Shown here: positions 41,056 to 50,361 of the stretch, piece after piece
How positions within the stretch are numbered: the first letter of the stretch is position 1
Layout: each line of letters opens with the position of its first letter
Source: a virus
Strand: one strand, 5' to 3'
Virus record (IMG/VR): IMGVR_UViG_3300033183_000212
Coordinates: 64,001 to 128,000 of that record
DNA: 64,000 nucleotides
Notes under the pieces: generated by a model
Seen by the model: the letters and a program-made list of their open reading frames with translations, nothing else
Told to the model about the DNA's origin: nothing
Database searches by the model: none
Program-made: the position numbers and the translations under genes

Positions 41056-44000
41056 ATGTCAATTAAAGTTTCCTCACTAGGAACAACTGTACTCGTTAAG
41101 AAGGTTGGCACTGAAAGTTCAACTTTCGTAAAGACAGTAAGAGTTGGTGTACCACGGGCTGCATACATCGCTACCACGACAGAAACGTTTAGTGGCATGC
41201 AAGATGTCAACGTTGCTGGTGCTCAGAACGGCGATATCCTTATCTATGACTCTGCATCACAGAAGTGGATAAACTCAACGTTTACAATCAAGCTCGATGC
41301 AGCAAATTTAGGTGGCACGGGTTTAACATACGACAGCGCAACAGATACTCTTCACATAGACAGCGCTGAGTTTAATACGTATTTCTTAAATCGAATCAGC
41401 ACTAACCTGATTCCTATCGCCGACAGTACATATGATCTTGGCGATTCAAACTACAAGTGGAAAGACCTGTATCTTTCTGGAAGCACGATCTATCTTGGTA
41501 ACATTAAACTCAAGGAAGAAGGCAGCACGTTTGTAGTTAGAGACAGCGGAAACAACGTTGTCGCTGTCAACCTAGATGGAAACACTACAGACGATTTGTC
41601 TGAAGGCAGCAACTTATATTATACCGACGCTCGTGTCCAGAATGTAGTTACTAAAACTTATGTTGATGGGTTAAATGTTAATGCTGATACTCTTGATGGT
41701 GTAAGTTCAGGAGCCTTCTTGAGAGGAGACGCATCTGATACTAAGACTTCAGGCGACTTAAGTTTTCTTGATAACGTAAAGCTAAAGTTTGGTAATTCTA
41801 ATGATCTGCAAATATATCATAATGGAGTTTCGAACATTGTTGAAGATGTTGGAACTGGTGGATTAACTCTGCGTGGTAATAACGTATATCTTCAAGATGA
41901 TGCGGCGGGCGGATATAACTTATTTGCTCAAGGTTTACACAACGCTGCTTTTGAGATATACTATGATGGGTCTAAGAAATTTGAAACAACTAGCACTGGA
42001 GTTACTGTAACGGGTCAAGTTACGGGTGATTCTGCTACGTTTGCGAATATCACAAGATCTGGTGCTACAAGTTATTCTGGATCATGGGGCTCTGCGACAG
42101 AGATTCCAGTTGTTACTGTCGATGCATCTGGTTTCATTGATTCAATCGGAACAACTACAGTTGCTGGTGTAACGTCGACGACATATGATTCTGCTACAGG
42201 TGTCTTTACGATCAACACTGCTGATGGTGGATCTTTTGCTACTACATTGCATGACTCTGATGATCGTATCGCAGAAATCAGAGGTGCATTGAGCGCTAGC
42301 GGAGATCTGACATATAATTCGTCTACCGGTCAATTTAGCTTTGATGTTGAATCAGTTTATACGAAAGCTAACTTTGATAGTGACTTAAGTTTGGCTCTTT
42401 CTACTGATGCTGTCACTACGACAGATCTGACTGAAGGCGATAATCTTTACTATACTACAGTAAGAGCCGATTCGGCTTTTGATGTAAGATTAGCTACAAA
42501 GACGACAACTGATCTAACAGAAGGCGATAACTTATACTACACGACTGATCGAGCAGATAGCGATGCAAAAAACGCGTTCTCTGGTGGTACTGGTGTTGAT
42601 ATCACAGCTGGTGTTGTTTCGATTGGTCAGGCTGTAGAGACAACATCGGACGTTACGTTTGCTAAGATCGAAGGTGACTCAGTATCGATCTCACAGATCG
42701 ACTTCAACACTCTATACGCTGAGCACATCCCTTACAAAGAGGGTTCAGTCTGGTACGATCAGATTCACAAGACACTGAACTACTGGAGTGATGACTCAAA
42801 CGTTGTTCACGAGATTGGTATCGAGGAACATCAGAGAGTCTACAACAACACTGGTTCTACGATCACAAAGGGTCAACCTCTTTACTTCAGCGGTAACTAT
42901 AATCCAGGCGGTGGTGCCGTTGCTGTTCCTACAGTTGGTCTTGCAGACGCGACAGACGTCAACGCGTACAACGCTCAAGGTCTTGCTGCCGGTGACATTC
43001 AAAATAACTCGTATGGTTACTGTATAATCTCAGGTCAATTAGACAAAGTCAACACACAAGGTCTAAGTGCAGGTGCAAACTTCTTCGTTGGTTTAACACC
43101 TGGAGCGGTTCAAAACGCATCACCTGTATATCCTAATTACCCGATGTGTTTAGGTTGGGTTGTAAAGACCGGTGACTCAAATGGTGTGTTGCTTGTCAAC
43201 CAACAGAACCACTCGGTAAACAGTTTCCGTGTACGCACATCTGCACACATTGGTTCGGATCTAATCGTTGGTGGTAACCTTACGGTTACCGGAACTCAGA
43301 CTATCATATCAACCGAGAACGTTCAGATTGGTGGTAACATTCAATTCTTGAACGCTGGTAACACGATCGGTGAGGCTAACACAACTTTCGCTGGTAGTGG
43401 GCTGGACGACGCGTTCTTTGCTGGTCACTATAGCGGTGATAGCTCAACTAAGAGTTTTTATGTAAAGATCGATAGTGCAGGCGCTACCGATACGTTTGAG
43501 TGGGGCCATGACAGTACGGTCGGTCCTGTTGCTACTGGTATTGCGATCACCGGTTCAGAGCAGACACTGACAGCCGGAATCAAGATTGATTTCGGAGCTA
43601 CAACTGGTCATACTTTAGGAGACGTTTGGGCAGGAACAGCAGCTGCAACAGAAACCGATACTGGTATATTTAGTAATAGAAATACTGGTGATGGAGGTGA
43701 CGGTTATACTCATGTTGGCTTCTTCTTTGACGTGTCAGAGAATAAGTGGCGACTGCTTGATGCGTATGACTCTGAGCCAGAAGCACCTATTAACATCACA
43801 GCACCAAGCCTTTCGTATGGTACACTTGTACTTGATACTGTTGAAGGAAACTTGACAGGTAATGTAACAGGTAACGCTGATACAGCTACACAACTTGCAA
43901 ATAATAGAGCTTTTTCTATTACAGGAGATATTACTGCAACTGGTGTAAACTTTAATGGTACTGGCAATGTAGCACTAAACGCTGCTATCACATCAGGTTC

Positions 44001-45261
44001 TATTGTTAATGATGATATCAATGACTCTGCCGCGATTGCTGATACTAAGCTCGCCACGATCAGTACGGCTGGTAAAGTTCTGAATAGCGCGACGTCTGCT
44101 ACAGATGCAAATACTGCTTCAGCGATAGTCGCTCGCGATGCATCTGGCAACTTCAGCGCTGGTGTGATCACTGCTACGTTTAGCGGTAACTTAACTGGTA
44201 ACGTCACTGGAAACGCGTCGACTGCAGACTCTGCGGCAGACGCTGGACAACTAAACGGCCAGACTGCAGCCTACTACTTGAACTATAATAACTTCACGAA
44301 TACGCCTACTAACGTAAGCACTTTTGTGAATGATGCTAACTACTTAGACAGCACCACGGTTCAAGATGTAATCAACGCTTCTTACATTCAGTCTAATCAA
44401 ACCACGTATAACACAAGTGACTTCTTAGATTCAACTACAGTATCTTTGGTGGTAGACGCTGCGTATGTACAAGCAAGACAGACAACATACTCGACGGCTG
44501 ACTTTTTAGACTCTTACTATGCAACAGCTCTTATCGATTCTGCGTACATTGCATCGAGAGTTAGCGCTGGTACAGACTCTTCGACAGTTGTTGCACTCAT
44601 TACGAGTACAGTTGATAATTCCTATGTTCAGTCTAGACAGATCACTTATAACACCAGTGATTTTCCGGATTCGGCTGGTGTTACAACCTTAGCTAACTCT
44701 GCAATATCTTCAGCAACTGGATCTTCAATCCTTGCCTATGATGCAAACTTACAGGGATTTGTTACTGCGTTTACACTACCGACGTCTGACGGTACGACTG
44801 GGCAAGTGTTACAGACGAATGGTTCTGGTACACTATCTTTTGTCGATCAGTCTGGTGGCGGACTGTCTAATGCAGCAGACTCTGGTTCCGGTGTTACTGT
44901 TAGCGGTGATCTCACGGTTCAAGGTAACATCTTTGCTGATAGCGACGTAACCGCTTCGAACTTCAACACAACATCTGATGCTCGTATCAAGACGAACGTT
45001 CGTACGATCTACGATGCGCTTGATAAGACGATGCAGCTTCGTGGTGTATACTTCGACAAGAACGGTAAGCCTGATATCGGTTTGATCGCTCAAGAAGTTG
45101 AAGAAGTCATGCCGATGGTCGTCAATACACTGAACGATGAGATGCAGACTAAGACTGTAAACTATGGTGGATTGGTTGGTCTGTTAGTTCAAGCAATCAA
45201 GAGTCAACAAGAGCAGATCGATGATCTGACAGACAAGGTCAATAAACTTTTAGATAAATAA
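41056..45261 (+). CDS. Long tail fibre with S74 self-cleaving chaperone domain
   Basis: 1401 residues. A beta-rich fibre with repeats: two LTEGDNLYYTT units near 455-500, NLTGNVTGN units, and DANYLDSTT/QARQTTY units near 1090-1200. The last about 95 residues form an intramolecular chaperone of the peptidase S74 type: SDARIKTNVRTIYDAL with the likely nucleophile Ser1307 and Lys1312, IGLIAQEVEEVMP, then a coiled coil (QQEQIDDLTDKVNKLL). This domain folds the trimer and then cuts itself off. Main host-binding fibre candidate. Confidence 0.82.
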   Translation: MSIKVSSLGTTVLVKKVGTESSTFVKTVRVGVPRAAYIATTTETFSGMQDVNVAGAQNGDILIYDSASQKWINSTFTIKLDAANLGGTGLTYDSATDTLHIDSAEFNTYFLNRISTNLIPIADSTYDLGDSNYKWKDLYLSGSTIYLGNIKLKEEGSTFVVRDSGNNVVAVNLDGNTTDDLSEGSNLYYTDARVQNVVTKTYVDGLNVNADTLDGVSSGAFLRGDASDTKTSGDLSFLDNVKLKFGNSNDLQIYHNGVSNIVEDVGTGGLTLRGNNVYLQDDAAGGYNLFAQGLHNAAFEIYYDGSKKFETTSTGVTVTGQVTGDSATFANITRSGATSYSGSWGSATEIPVVTVDASGFIDSIGTTTVAGVTSTTYDSATGVFTINTADGGSFATTLHDSDDRIAEIRGALSASGDLTYNSSTGQFSFDVESVYTKANFDSDLSLALSTDAVTTTDLTEGDNLYYTTVRADSAFDVRLATKTTTDLTEGDNLYYTTDRADSDAKNAFSGGTGVDITAGVVSIGQAVETTSDVTFAKIEGDSVSISQIDFNTLYAEHIPYKEGSVWYDQIHKTLNYWSDDSNVVHEIGIEEHQRVYNNTGSTITKGQPLYFSGNYNPGGGAVAVPTVGLADATDVNAYNAQGLAAGDIQNNSYGYCIISGQLDKVNTQGLSAGANFFVGLTPGAVQNASPVYPNYPMCLGWVVKTGDSNGVLLVNQQNHSVNSFRVRTSAHIGSDLIVGGNLTVTGTQTIISTENVQIGGNIQFLNAGNTIGEANTTFAGSGLDDAFFAGHYSGDSSTKSFYVKIDSAGATDTFEWGHDSTVGPVATGIAITGSEQTLTAGIKIDFGATTGHTLGDVWAGTAAATETDTGIFSNRNTGDGGDGYTHVGFFFDVSENKWRLLDAYDSEPEAPINITAPSLSYGTLVLDTVEGNLTGNVTGNADTATQLANNRAFSITGDITATGVNFNGTGNVALNAAITSGSIVNDDINDSAAIADTKLATISTAGKVLNSATSATDANTASAIVARDASGNFSAGVITATFSGNLTGNVTGNASTADSAADAGQLNGQTAAYYLNYNNFTNTPTNVSTFVNDANYLDSTTVQDVINASYIQSNQTTYNTSDFLDSTTVSLVVDAAYVQARQTTYSTADFLDSYYATALIDSAYIASRVSAGTDSSTVVALITSTVDNSYVQSRQITYNTSDFPDSAGVTTLANSAISSATGSSILAYDANLQGFVTAFTLPTSDGTTGQVLQTNGSGTLSFVDQSGGGLSNAADSGSGVTVSGDLTVQGNIFADSDVTASNFNTTSDARIKTNVRTIYDALDKTMQLRGVYFDKNGKPDIGLIAQEVEEVMPMVVNTLNDEMQTKTVNYGGLVGLLVQAIKSQQEQIDDLTDKVNKLLDK

Positions 45262-45294
45262 GAGTAGAAACTAGCCGAGTTCAAGGGAGCGAAG

Positions 45295-46545
45295 ATGGCA
45301 ATCAAAGTATCAGGTACGACTGTTATCGACGACAGTCGCAACCTCACTAACGTCGGAAACATTAACGGTAAGTCGCCTACTATCATCGACTCATCCGGCG
45401 TCGCATCTTTTATAGAGAAAGGTTACATGGAGCTGCTTGGCTCTACCGCACCTGTCGGGGCGCAGTATCTTAAAATCTTTGATCACACTTTTAGTGCGGG
45501 AGACACTTGGTCTGCTAAGATCGAGTTGAACATGCGTCAGCAAAACACCGGCGGATCGACAGCTCCAGACTATCTTGTTTTATACTTTGATGGATATTGG
45601 AGTGGTAGCGGTAACTTGCCTGTTTTTAATCTATCATGCAATCATGGAGATTATGAATATTCAACTTTTAACTATTCAGACATAACTTCTCGTTATACAA
45701 CATCTGGTAGGCTTCAAATCTTTGCTAGATCAAGTTCTACAGATTACTTGTGCTATGGAAGACTGATCAACTTAATTCAAGCGACAAACTCTGGTGGTAC
45801 TTATGACCTAGTTCAATTACCATCATTGCAAACAGGAAATACGTGGCAGTCAACCACTGATCCAGATGGAATTGGCGGGACAACCGCCACCGGGGATTTA
45901 AGAGATATTTTAATTGACGGCATTACTGCAACGTCGGTTACTGCAACGACGGTTTCCTCAACTTATTTATACCCTACTTATTATTCTCGTCATAACGATC
46001 ACATAGAAGCATATTTTGGAACAGGCAACGACACGTATTTCTATCACAATGGATCTAATTTAATTTTAGAACTGACAAGTTCAGCCACGAACGACTTTTA
46101 TGTTACTACTGGTGGGTATGCTCGAATTCAATTTGATCGAAGTAATAATAGACTTTTAGCTGTTGGCTCTGGTTCAATTCGAGCTAATGAACTTGATACT
46201 ACGAACGATACTACAAGTTCTGATTTTATAGTTCCTTTTGTAGGTACGACATCTTCTGGTGGCTCTGGTGACGTGTTGTCAAACTCTTCCTTGACGTTTA
46301 AACCATCAGACGGAACATTAAGTACAGACAGATTAGTAGTAGCAGACTCGGCGTATGGACCTGGTGGTATCGCACTCGGTGCTACAGGCGGTGGTACAGA
46401 TCAGGTGTTCTTCATGAATCAAACACATATCACGACAGACTTCACGCTCGGAGACTCGAACAACGCAGGCACGTTCGGTCCTGTCACAGTTGACAGCGGT
46501 GTCACCGTCACGATTAACTCTGGGTCCAGATGGACTGTCGTTTAA
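45295..46545 (+). CDS. Tail fibre-type protein
   Basis: 416 residues. N-terminal IKVSGTTVIDDSRNLTNVGN is a common fibre repeat start. A beta-sandwich at about 40-180 with Ser/Tyr/Thr-rich loops may bind a ligand. The end (GPVTVDSGVTVTI, SGSRWTVV) is a small C-terminal cap shared with the 77-residue gene at 48099. RBS AAGGGAG. Probably a fibre tip or side fibre. Confidence 0.62.
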   Translation: MAIKVSGTTVIDDSRNLTNVGNINGKSPTIIDSSGVASFIEKGYMELLGSTAPVGAQYLKIFDHTFSAGDTWSAKIELNMRQQNTGGSTAPDYLVLYFDGYWSGSGNLPVFNLSCNHGDYEYSTFNYSDITSRYTTSGRLQIFARSSSTDYLCYGRLINLIQATNSGGTYDLVQLPSLQTGNTWQSTTDPDGIGGTTATGDLRDILIDGITATSVTATTVSSTYLYPTYYSRHNDHIEAYFGTGNDTYFYHNGSNLILELTSSATNDFYVTTGGYARIQFDRSNNRLLAVGSGSIRANELDTTNDTTSSDFIVPFVGTTSSGGSGDVLSNSSLTFKPSDGTLSTDRLVVADSAYGPGGIALGATGGGTDQVFFMNQTHITTDFTLGDSNNAGTFGPVTVDSGVTVTINSGSRWTVV

Positions 46546-46556
46546 AGGAATAGAAT

Positions 46557-47075
46557 ATGGGAGCTTCAATAGACGGCGGCACAGGTATCGTATCTCCAGG
46601 TACACTGAAGATTCAGTCTACAGCTGGTGGTACTTTTACGCTGTCAGCTAACTCAGCGAATAACGTCGCGTTATCTTTACCAGATTCAGATGGTACATTC
46701 ATTACTTCATCTAGTTATGATTTTACAGATTTTTTAACTGATACAACACATGGAAGCAGACTTGTTGCTGGATACGTCACATTTAATTCAAGTGCGACAA
46801 TTTCTCAATCATATAATGTATCTTCGGTGACTAAAGGTACCACAGGTGCATTTGCAATCACTTGGAGCACGGCAATGGCTGACGCTGATTATGGAGTTAT
46901 TGTTACTACAGGTAAAACTGCAGGGTCATATACGGACACATCAGGTTGGTTGCTTTATGCTGGATGTGTCACTAGATCTACTACGGTTGCTTACATTTCA
47001 CAATGGAAACCATCGTCTACTTGGTTAGAGGATACTAACGCGCTGACAACTGTTATAGCGTTTACTACTACATAG
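46557..47075 (+). CDS. Fibre-tip type protein
   Basis: 172 residues. N-terminal GTIVSPG-like turn and TAGGTFTLSANSANNVALS (a fibre-attachment repeat), then a compact beta domain with FNSSATISQSYNVSS and AGSYTDTSGWLLYAG. The pattern fits small phage adhesin heads. It sits between the side fibre and an assembly-like gene. Confidence 0.5.
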   Translation: MGASIDGGTGIVSPGTLKIQSTAGGTFTLSANSANNVALSLPDSDGTFITSSSYDFTDFLTDTTHGSRLVAGYVTFNSSATISQSYNVSSVTKGTTGAFAITWSTAMADADYGVIVTTGKTAGSYTDTSGWLLYAGCVTRSTTVAYISQWKPSSTWLEDTNALTTVIAFTTT

Positions 47076-47084
47076 GAGAGATAG

Positions 47085-47501
47085 GTGGCACAGGTAATTG
47101 TTTTTACAAATGAGAACGGCGGTACTTCACTTGTCAGTGTTGCTAGTGGTGTTGATATCGCGTCTTATAAAGAATCACTAAATGAACCTACTGCTATAAT
47201 AGTTGATCGTTCGTCTCTTCCTACTGATGAGGAGTTTTTTAATTCGTGGGAAATAAATGATTCTAATTTAGTATCTGTTAATATGGTTAAAGCAAAGAGT
47301 ATTGCACATAACATAAGAAAAATGAAGAGAGAAGAAGAGTTTAAGCCTTATGATGATTTGATTTCGAAACGAATTCCTGGAACTGATTTTGATAATGTTG
47401 AAGCAGAAAGAATTAAAATACGAGCTAAATATGAAATCATGCAAAATGATATAGACAACGCGCTAAATACAGCCGAACTTAAATCTATTCTGGATCAATG
47501 A
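47085..47501 (+). CDS. Fibre-assembly-like helical protein
   Basis: 138 residues from GTG 47085 with RBS GGAGAG. N-terminal strands (IVFTNENGGTSLVSV), then two Lys/Glu-rich helices (KAKSIAHNIRKMKREEEF, then AERIKIRAKYEIM). Such small helical proteins next to fibre genes often assist fibre folding or attachment. Moderate confidence from context. Confidence 0.45.
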   Translation: MAQVIVFTNENGGTSLVSVASGVDIASYKESLNEPTAIIVDRSSLPTDEEFFNSWEINDSNLVSVNMVKAKSIAHNIRKMKREEEFKPYDDLISKRIPGTDFDNVEAERIKIRAKYEIMQNDIDNALNTAELKSILDQ

Positions 47502-47502
47502 T

Positions 47503-48102
47503 ATGACAAAGATTGCACTCTCAACAAACCAAGCCGGACAAGGTAGTATCACCCTTGCGGCTCCTAACACGAACAGTGATAACACGTTCACGTTTCCTGA
47601 CGCAACCGGCACTGCAATGTTGACAGACACCGGTGTGACTACGAGTCAGTTGCCGGCTGGTACTGTGTTGCAGGTTGTGAATAATGAACCATACACTACT
47701 ACGACGTCTGGAACTTCGATTAGTGGAACTACCTATGCTGAGGTAACTGAATTATCAACAAGCATTACTAAAAAAGCGACTTCATCTAAAATCATTTGCA
47801 TCTCTTCCGTTATGTACGGCGGTAATTACGGTCCTGCATGGTATAAGGCAAAGGCCGAGAGAAACGGTACGTTTGTATATGAAACAATGTTTTATGAGCA
47901 TGTTACGTACGGCTCGGGCATTGAAAATAAACCGATATTTAATTTTAGTGATGACACAACTTCTATCAGTGCTGGCACAAATTTAACTTATAGATTTTAT
48001 TTTGCATCTGAAAGTGCTAGCGGTGACATACGCATTAATTGGAGTGGAAATAGTTCAAATCGCACAACATCTAGTATCATGTTAATGGAGATCGCAGCAT
48101 GA
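47503..48102 (+). CDS. Fibre-tip paralogue ending MEIAA (1)
   Basis: 199 residues. A fibre-type N-terminus (STNQAGQGSITLAAPNTNSD), then VLQVVNNEPYTTTTSG and a beta domain, ending SIMLMEIAA. The same ending and an LQVV block occur in the genes at 48919 and 49831, marking a family of exchangeable tips. Likely surface adhesin. Confidence 0.55.
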   Translation: MTKIALSTNQAGQGSITLAAPNTNSDNTFTFPDATGTAMLTDTGVTTSQLPAGTVLQVVNNEPYTTTTSGTSISGTTYAEVTELSTSITKKATSSKIICISSVMYGGNYGPAWYKAKAERNGTFVYETMFYEHVTYGSGIENKPIFNFSDDTTSISAGTNLTYRFYFASESASGDIRINWSGNSSNRTTSSIMLMEIAA

Positions 48103-48332
48103 GTAAGATAGCAGTAACGAGTATCAAGCACGATGGATCTGCGGTAGATAACTTGACTTTGAGATCAGACGGTAACGTCGTGAACGGTGGAAACATCTAC
48201 TACAACAGTAGGCACATCACGTCGGACGTCACGATCGTCGCTGACGCTAACGGTCTGTCGGCTGGAACGATATACATAGATTCAGGCGTCACGGTCACTA
48301 TCGACTCTGACGCTGAGTGGAGTATCGTATGA
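48099..48332 (+). CDS. Small fibre cap protein
   Basis: 77 residues overlapping the previous stop. A short N-terminal repeat (AVTSIKHDGSAVDNLTL) and the C-terminal cap IYIDSGVTVTIDSDAEWSIV, closely matching the end of the 45295 fibre. It may be a stand-alone cap or remnant of a longer fibre. Overlaps the next gene (ATGA). Confidence 0.5.
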   Translation: MSKIAVTSIKHDGSAVDNLTLRSDGNVVNGGNIYYNSRHITSDVTIVADANGLSAGTIYIDSGVTVTIDSDAEWSIV

Positions 48333-48919
48333 GCGTATTAAAAGTTGGAGAAGTTCAGAATCAGACAGGCACGACGATCGTGTCGTCAGATGGGTATACG
48401 CGTTTGCCTGGTCAGATCATCGAGGTTTTAACTGGTGTATGCGATGGCAGTACCGCTACTGTTGGATCCGGAACGTACACGTTTGAAAATTCAGGGTCAG
48501 GAATGGCTCTTTCTACAACCTATCAAGACATCACTGGTTCTAGTATGACTTATACGCCGCCAACAGGAACTAGTAGAGTAGTGTACGAATTCTCACATCA
48601 ATTGTCTTGGTCACAAGACCATGCTATCAGCCATTGGAGACTGTACATCGACGGAACAGAAGTAACTGATGCAAGACACTCTTTATCGGGTCGCTACCCT
48701 GAGCGTGTTGAGCATCACATGTGGGTGTTCTCTATTGGTTCTGCTAATTCAGCTACAGGAGCTCAATCATCTTGGACAACAGGCAAATTAATTAAATTGC
48801 AAGCGAGAGAATACGGTACTGGCAATGGAAATGACAAGGTTCACTACACAACATACTGGGATGGCACTTCTGGTGGTCAAATATCTAAACCAGTTTTAAG
48901 AATTACGGCGATAGCATAA
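48329..48919 (+). CDS. Fibre-tip type protein
   Basis: 196 residues from ATG 48329 (ATG 48317 is upstream, inside the previous gene). N-terminus SVLKVGEVQNQTGTTIVSSD is a fibre start, followed by LPGQIIEVL and a jelly-roll-like domain (SRVVYEFSHQLSWSQDHAIS, HWRLYIDG), ending PVLRITAIA. Related in layout to the neighbouring tips but with a distinct head domain. Confidence 0.55.
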   Translation: MSVLKVGEVQNQTGTTIVSSDGYTRLPGQIIEVLTGVCDGSTATVGSGTYTFENSGSGMALSTTYQDITGSSMTYTPPTGTSRVVYEFSHQLSWSQDHAISHWRLYIDGTEVTDARHSLSGRYPERVEHHMWVFSIGSANSATGAQSSWTTGKLIKLQAREYGTGNGNDKVHYTTYWDGTSGGQISKPVLRITAIA

Positions 48920-49422
48920 TGAGTACACTACAAGTCAGAAACATTCAGGGCGACGCAGCCTCAAGTAACACGATCACTGTCGTGAGTGGTCATACGCTGT
49001 ATGCTCCAGGCCACGTGCTTCAGGTTGTGCAAAGCGAACAAACAATTGCTAGGTTTACCACAACATCAACGTCTTTTCAAGACAGTGGATTTTTTATAAA
49101 CATTACACCATCATCATCGACAAGTAAGGTTTTGGTGCATGCAAATGTAACTACATTTGCTTCGGGCACTTATTCTCAATTAACGATTTATAGAGACTCT
49201 ACTGATTTGTCAGACTGGACTAATGAAGGTTTTGTTATTGGAGGAAATACATACTGGACCGAAAACTCTTTAAAATATCTTGATTCACCAGCTACTACGT
49301 CACAGATTACCTATAAAATATATGCAAAATGTAATGCCGCTGGAACGATGTATGTTGGACGGAATGCATCTAGTGGTACAAACTGCCAAGTAACAATGCA
49401 AGCGATGGAGATCGCAGCATGA
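48919..49422 (+). CDS. Fibre-tip paralogue ending MEIAA (2)
   Basis: 167 residues, TAATG overlap with the previous gene. STLQVRNIQGDAASSN, YAPGHVLQVVQSEQTIA, then INITPSSSTSKVLVHANV, ending QAMEIAA. It aligns along its whole length with the gene at 49831 (PGHVIQVVQS, NITPSSSTSKVLIMCS), so the two are paralogues. Confidence 0.6.
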   Translation: MSTLQVRNIQGDAASSNTITVVSGHTLYAPGHVLQVVQSEQTIARFTTTSTSFQDSGFFINITPSSSTSKVLVHANVTTFASGTYSQLTIYRDSTDLSDWTNEGFVIGGNTYWTENSLKYLDSPATTSQITYKIYAKCNAAGTMYVGRNASSGTNCQVTMQAMEIAA

Positions 49423-49452
49423 CTTTAAAAAACAATTTAGGAGAAAAATCAA

Positions 49453-49821
49453 ATGAAATATGATATCCCATCAGCCCTGCAGAGCTTAGCGCCAGGAGCT
49501 CAGTGGGTTCTTCGCGGTAACAAGTACGCAGGCCTAGAGTGGACGGACACCGAGCATCGCTGTCCGACAGAACAAGAGGTCACCGACAAGATCGCTGAGC
49601 TAGACGCAGCAGAACCGATGCGATTACTTAAGGTTGAGAGAGACAAGAGACTTACCGCTGTCGACTGGGAAGTCACCAGAGCTTACTCTAAAGGTGAGAC
49701 TGTATCGGCAGACTTAGCGACCTATATGCAGGCTCTGAGAGATCTGCCAGAGACAGCTGAACCCACTGTGGATGAAGCTGGTGAACTCAACATGGATTCG
49801 GTTACTTGGCCGACCCGATAA
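49453..49821 (+). CDS. Tail fibre assembly (chaperone)-like protein
   Basis: 122 residues with RBS TAGGAG. SALQSLAPGAQWVLRGN, then helix AEPMRLLKVERDKRLTAVDW and YMQALRDLPETAEP, ending SVTWPT. The R-x-RLTAxDW, Y-x-QALRDLP and WPT pattern is typical of phage tail-fibre assembly proteins encoded beside fibre tips. Context agrees. Confidence 0.7.
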   Translation: MKYDIPSALQSLAPGAQWVLRGNKYAGLEWTDTEHRCPTEQEVTDKIAELDAAEPMRLLKVERDKRLTAVDWEVTRAYSKGETVSADLATYMQALRDLPETAEPTVDEAGELNMDSVTWPTR

Positions 49822-49830
49822 GGAATCATT

Positions 49831-50310
49831 ATGGTATCGACTCTTAAGGTTGATAAGATCGAAGGTAGAAGCGTTGCTGATACTATCGCTATTCCTGGAC
49901 ACGTGATTCAGGTTGTGCAATCAACTAGTGATACTGAAGTTTTGGTTAATGTTGCAGCAACATGGACATCGTTAATGACAGCTAATATTACTCCGAGTTC
50001 TAGTACCAGTAAAGTTTTGATTATGTGCAGTGCTGCATCTTTGCAAAGGAATTCGCAAACAATTGGGTACAGGATAAGCCGCGGTGCGAGTGTGCTCCAA
50101 CTACAAGCTATGTATTCCGTCGATCCAACTTATCTTGCTGGAAATTCTTTGTCATTAAATTATTTAGATTCTCCTGCAACTTCTTCACTAGTGACTTATA
50201 CATGGGAGGCATATAATCACACAGCAACAACTCCTTTGTATTGGAATTATGACAATTCCGATTTAGAAAGTACTAATGCTACTATGATTCTAATGGAGAT
50301 CGCAGCGTAA
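49831..50310 (+). CDS. Fibre-tip paralogue ending MEIAA (3)
   Basis: 159 residues. STLKVDKIEGRSVADTIAIP, GHVIQVVQSTSD, NITPSSSTSKVLIMCSAAS and an ending IMLMEIAA-like (MILMEIAA). Closest to the 48919 gene. Last gene of the fibre region before the neck genes. Confidence 0.6.
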   Translation: MVSTLKVDKIEGRSVADTIAIPGHVIQVVQSTSDTEVLVNVAATWTSLMTANITPSSSTSKVLIMCSAASLQRNSQTIGYRISRGASVLQLQAMYSVDPTYLAGNSLSLNYLDSPATSSLVTYTWEAYNHTATTPLYWNYDNSDLESTNATMILMEIAA

Positions 50311-50332
50311 CATTCAAACTATTATAAATAGC

Positions 50333-50340
50333 CATAGAGG
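50333..50340 (+). promoter_or_regulatory. T4-type late promoter
   Basis: Exact TATAAATA, 21 bases before gp13 (50362). It should start the neck-terminase-sheath operon. Confidence 0.75.
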
Positions 50341-50361
50341 ATTTATAAACCGGAGAACTCT

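Larger units (their letters stand above)
48085..50306 (+). repeat. Three copies of ATGGAGATCGCAGC at gene ends
   Basis: The 14-base word lies at 48085-48098, 49405-49418 and 50293-50306, each time encoding MEIAA just before the stop of a fibre-tip paralogue. It could serve as a short homology for exchange of tip genes. Confidence 0.7.

Noticed and set aside
45253-45260. GATAAATA as another late promoter before the 45295 gene
   Set aside because: One mismatch to TATAAATA at its first base and within coding sequence; the gene can be read from the upstream fibre transcript.
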